From contig MNYD01000116.1 of the NCBI GenBank assembly GCA_001872925.1, positions 1 through 7,816 on the forward strand: DNA of 7,816 nt. The letters run 5' to 3'. This DNA is from Dehalococcoidia bacterium CG2_30_46_19. GTDB lineage: Bacteria; Chloroflexota; Dehalococcoidia; GIF9; AB-539-J10. Positions within the stretch are counted from its first letter, which is position 1, and the number at the start of each line of letters is the position of its first letter. Positions 6,681 through 7,816 of the stretch are shown in pieces. The notes beneath the pieces are model-generated. The model made no database searches and had not been told where the DNA came from. It was given only the letters and a program-made list of their open reading frames with translations. The translations under genes were made by a program, and so were the position numbers.

Positions 6681-6753
6681 TGGGCAGTACTGGACTTGAA
6701 CCAGTGACCTCCTGTGTGTAAAACAGGCGCTCTAACCACTGAGCTAACCGCCC
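6681..6753 (-). tRNA. tRNA-Val(TAC)
   Basis: A 73-nt cloverleaf on the minus strand. The acceptor GGGCGGT pairs with ACTGCCC (one G-U). The anticodon stem CCTGT/ACAGG encloses loop TTTACAC with anticodon TAC at 6718-6720. The T arm is CTGGTTCAAGTCCAG. No CCA is encoded after the discriminator A. It is the last gene of the four-tRNA operon and differs from the Val(CAC) gene only in the anticodon arm. Confidence 0.97.
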
Positions 6754-6760
6754 GGAATAG

Positions 6761-6834
6761 CGCGCCTGGCGGGATTTGAACCCGCGACTTCAGCCTCCGC
6801 AGGGCTGCGCTCTATCCAACTGAGCCACAGGCGC
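6761..6834 (-). tRNA. tRNA-Arg(GCG)
   Basis: A 74-nt cloverleaf on the minus strand. The acceptor GCGCCTG/CAGGCGC is perfect, and the D arm is GCTC/GAGC. The anticodon stem CAGCC/GGCTG encloses loop CTGCGGA, giving anticodon GCG at 6798-6800. The T arm is GCGGG TTCAAAT CCCGC. Discriminator is G and no CCA is encoded. Most bacteria read CGU/CGC/CGA with an ACG anticodon deaminated to ICG, so a G34 version is unusual. Confidence 0.95.
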
Positions 6835-6849
6835 ATCGATATTTATTTA

Positions 6850-6932
6850 TGCCGAAGGAGGGACTTGAACCCTCATGCCCTTAAGGGTACTACGCCCTGA
6901 ACGTAGCGCGTCTGCCATTCCGCCACTTCGGC
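6850..6932 (-). tRNA. tRNA-Leu(CAG)
   Basis: An 83-nt class II cloverleaf on the minus strand. The acceptor GCCGAAG pairs with CTTCGGC. The anticodon stem CTACG/CGTAG encloses loop TTCAGGG, giving anticodon CAG at 6897-6899. The long variable arm contains the self-complementary CCCTTAAGGG. The T arm is GAGGG TTCAAGT CCCTC. Discriminator is A, and no CCA is encoded. It reads CUG codons. Confidence 0.97.
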
Positions 6933-6939
6933 TCTATGG

Positions 6940-7012
6940 TGGGCAGTACTGGACTTGAACCAGTGACCTCTTGCGTGTGAAGCAAGCGCTCTAACCACTG
7001 AGCTAACCGCCC
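6940..7012 (-). tRNA. tRNA-Val(CAC)
   Basis: A 73-nt cloverleaf on the minus strand and the first gene of the tRNA operon. The anticodon stem CTTGC/GCAAG encloses loop TTCACAC, giving anticodon CAC for GUG codons. The acceptor, D and T arms are identical to those of tRNA-Val(TAC) at 6681-6753. The genomic bases after the discriminator A read CCA (6939-6937), so this is the only tRNA of the four with an apparent encoded CCA; that may be chance. Confidence 0.97.
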
Positions 7013-7024
7013 CAAACTATACCT

Positions 7025-7053
7025 ATTTTAACCAGAAAATCCCTGTTTGTAAA
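7025..7053 (-). promoter_or_regulatory. Sigma-70-type promoter of the tRNA operon
   Basis: On the minus strand TTTACA (7053-7048, 5 of 6 matches to the -35 consensus) is separated by exactly 17 nt from TAAAAT (7030-7025, 5 of 6 matches to the -10). The -10 ends 12 nt before the first base of tRNA-Val(CAC), so transcription would begin a few bases ahead of it. The four tRNAs are 7-17 bp apart with no other promoter-like pair between them, so this one likely serves all. Confidence 0.75.
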
Positions 7054-7077
7054 ACCAGAGATACGAGGTTGGTTATT

Positions 7078-7213
7078 TGTCATTGCGAGGAGCGCTAGCG
7101 GTTGCGAGGCATAGCCGAAGCAAACTGGAGCATGAGATTCCTCGTTTCACTCGGAACAAGCTCCGCAATCTCAGAGGTGGGCATGAGATTGCCACGCTTC
7201 GCTCGCAATGACA
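7078..7213. repeat. MITE-like element with TGTCATTGCGAG termini
   Basis: A 136-bp non-coding element just upstream of the tRNA promoter. Its termini are perfect 12-bp inverted repeats, TGTCATTGCGAG (7078-7089) and CTCGCAATGACA (7202-7213). Internal GAGATT and AATCTC words form further inverted pairs. The same words occur in the element at 6488-6583. GTTGCTAAAC (7221-7230) follows 7 bp beyond the right end. Confidence 0.8.
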
Positions 7214-7230
7214 GAGGGGAGTTGCTAAAC

Positions 7231-7573
7231 AATCTCAAACCAGTGATGCTTCTATTCTGACTTTAGCGGGCTATAATTGCCACCAGACATCCTGAAAATT
7301 GCTAAAGCAATGTAAGTAAAGCAGGTTTGACCTATGGCACAGGACTCTCAACAAACTCAATAAACCCAACGAACTCAACAAACCCAAGCAACTCCGTGAG
7401 TCTCCACCAATCTCCATCAGTTTCTAGGCATTCGACTATTGACTGCCAACTATCAACTAGCAACTCGTTACGCATCACGAATTACTCATCATGCGGTTTA
7501 AATAAGTCCCTCTCCCCAAACATAAAAATCTATGCTATGCTTCTAGCAGGAGGTTGCATTAATACAGGCGTCT
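7231..7573. other. Non-coding stretch, low-complexity
   Basis: No gene is supported. The stretch holds a small hairpin ATTGCT-AA-AGCAAT (7298-7311), the 9-bp tandem repeat at 7350-7394, and imperfect CAACTAT / CAACTAG / CAACTCG repeats around 7447-7469. A frame open from 7327 gives only Asn/Ser/Thr/Pro-rich low-complexity peptide and is not coding. AGGAGG at 7548-7553 lies 20 nt before the DUF4160 start, too far to serve it well. Confidence 0.5.
7350..7394. repeat. Five imperfect 9-bp tandem repeats (AAYRAACYC)
   Basis: Five consecutive 9-mers: AACAAACTC, AATAAACCC, AACGAACTC, AACAAACCC and AAGCAACTC. The units alternate CTC and CCC endings, which suggests an 18-bp higher-order unit. It is non-coding and probably a slippage-derived minisatellite. 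Confidence 0.75.
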
Positions 7574-7747
7574 ATGCCGACATCGGTTCTTCTTTTTCAG
7601 CAATGAGGGAAATGAGCCGCCTCACATTCATATCGAGACGGCTGAGAATTATGCTAAGTTCTGGCTGGAACCGATTGCTCTGGCGAGGGCTATAGGCTAT
7701 AATGCAAAGGATTTACAGCGGCTCAGGAAATTATAGTTAGGCACAAA
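7574..7747 (+). pseudogene. Degenerate DUF4160 gene
   Basis: From ATG 7574 the first codons read MPT, the usual start of DUF4160 proteins, but that frame soon stops. In the frame beginning at TTC 7587 the DUF4160 core is clear: FFFFSNEGNEPPHIHIE, then AKFWLEPIALARAIGYN and KDLQRLRKL, ending at TAG 7734-7736. Typical members read MPT, then about eight residues, then RFFFYSNEGNEPPH, so a short deletion near codon 4 broke the frame. A second lesion lies at the end: one base is missing after LRKL, since IVRHK continues in another frame at 7733-7747. The last 15-20 residues of the family are then replaced by unrelated C/G-rich hairpin DNA. DUF4160 proteins (about 80-90 residues) are often paired with a DUF2442 partner in suspected toxin-antitoxin pairs. 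No partner is visible here. Confidence 0.75.
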
Positions 7748-7780
7748 ACTATTTATAATCTCACTTGCTTTCCTGGAATG

Positions 7781-7807
7781 TCAAATCCCCCCTTACGGGG
7801 GCGTTGA
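7781..7807. repeat. C/G-rich hairpin at the window edge
   Basis: TCAA (7781-7784) and CCCCC pair with GGGGG (7797-7801) and TTGA (7804-7807) around a short loop, with a small internal mismatch. The CCCCCT/CCCTTT words resemble the element at 1506-1656, and this may be the edge of another copy running out of the window. Confidence 0.5.
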
Positions 7808-7816
7808 ACTCCCTTT

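Noticed and set aside
7350..7394. A CRISPR array
   Set aside because: The units are 9 bp, contiguous, and have no unique spacers. No cas gene is near.
7327..7695. A plus-strand open frame of 122 codons
   Set aside because: Its start is a 9-bp tandem repeat encoding Asn/Ser/Thr/Pro and its end overlaps the DUF4160 remnant in the wrong frame. No family resemblance.

Overview
The window looks like chromosomal DNA from an uncultured, probably anaerobic bacterium. The Shine-Dalgarno sequences are strong (GGAGGTGA, AAGGAGG, GGAGG), the tRNA operon has a near-consensus sigma-70 promoter, and short palindromic repeats are dense. That mix of genes and repeats fits Chloroflexota of the Dehalococcoidia type. 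This is an impression from gene content and style, not a placement.

Layout. Positions 1-1487 (+) hold the 3' part of a saccharopine-dehydrogenase-like gene, closely followed by a VOC (glyoxalase-fold) gene. Positions 1488-1880 are non-coding and hold a 151-bp hairpin-rich MITE-like element and a 53-bp two-hairpin REP-like element. Positions 1892-4791 (+) are a two-gene operon: a 555-aa thiamine-diphosphate enzyme related to acetolactate synthase large subunits, then a zinc-dependent medium-chain dehydrogenase whose ribosome binding site lies just after the upstream stop. Positions 4850-5902 (-) converge on that operon and encode a full-length nitronate-monooxygenase/FabK-like flavoprotein interrupted by one in-frame TAG at codon 120. 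Positions 5903-6680 contain no convincing gene but several distinct repeat families. Positions 6681-7012 (-) are four tRNA genes (Val-CAC, Leu-CAG, Arg-GCG, Val-TAC in transcription order) behind a promoter with a 17-nt spacer. Positions 7054-7573 are again repeats and low-complexity DNA. Positions 7574-7747 (+) are a decayed DUF4160 gene.

How the genes may work together (inference). The thiamine-diphosphate enzyme could make an aldehyde or acyloin by decarboxylating a 2-oxoacid, and the adjacent dehydrogenase could reduce or oxidise that product. No ilvN or ilvC lies beside them, so a plain branched-chain biosynthesis role is not supported. The saccharopine-dehydrogenase-like and VOC genes form a separate upstream unit of unknown substrate.

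Most worth a second look: the single amber codon in an otherwise intact flavoprotein gene; two REP-like elements that share architecture, ends and one loop but have different, fully paired stem sequences; a TTTAGCAAC boundary motif beside three different repeat elements; the unusual tRNA-Arg(GCG); and the DUF4160 remnant.
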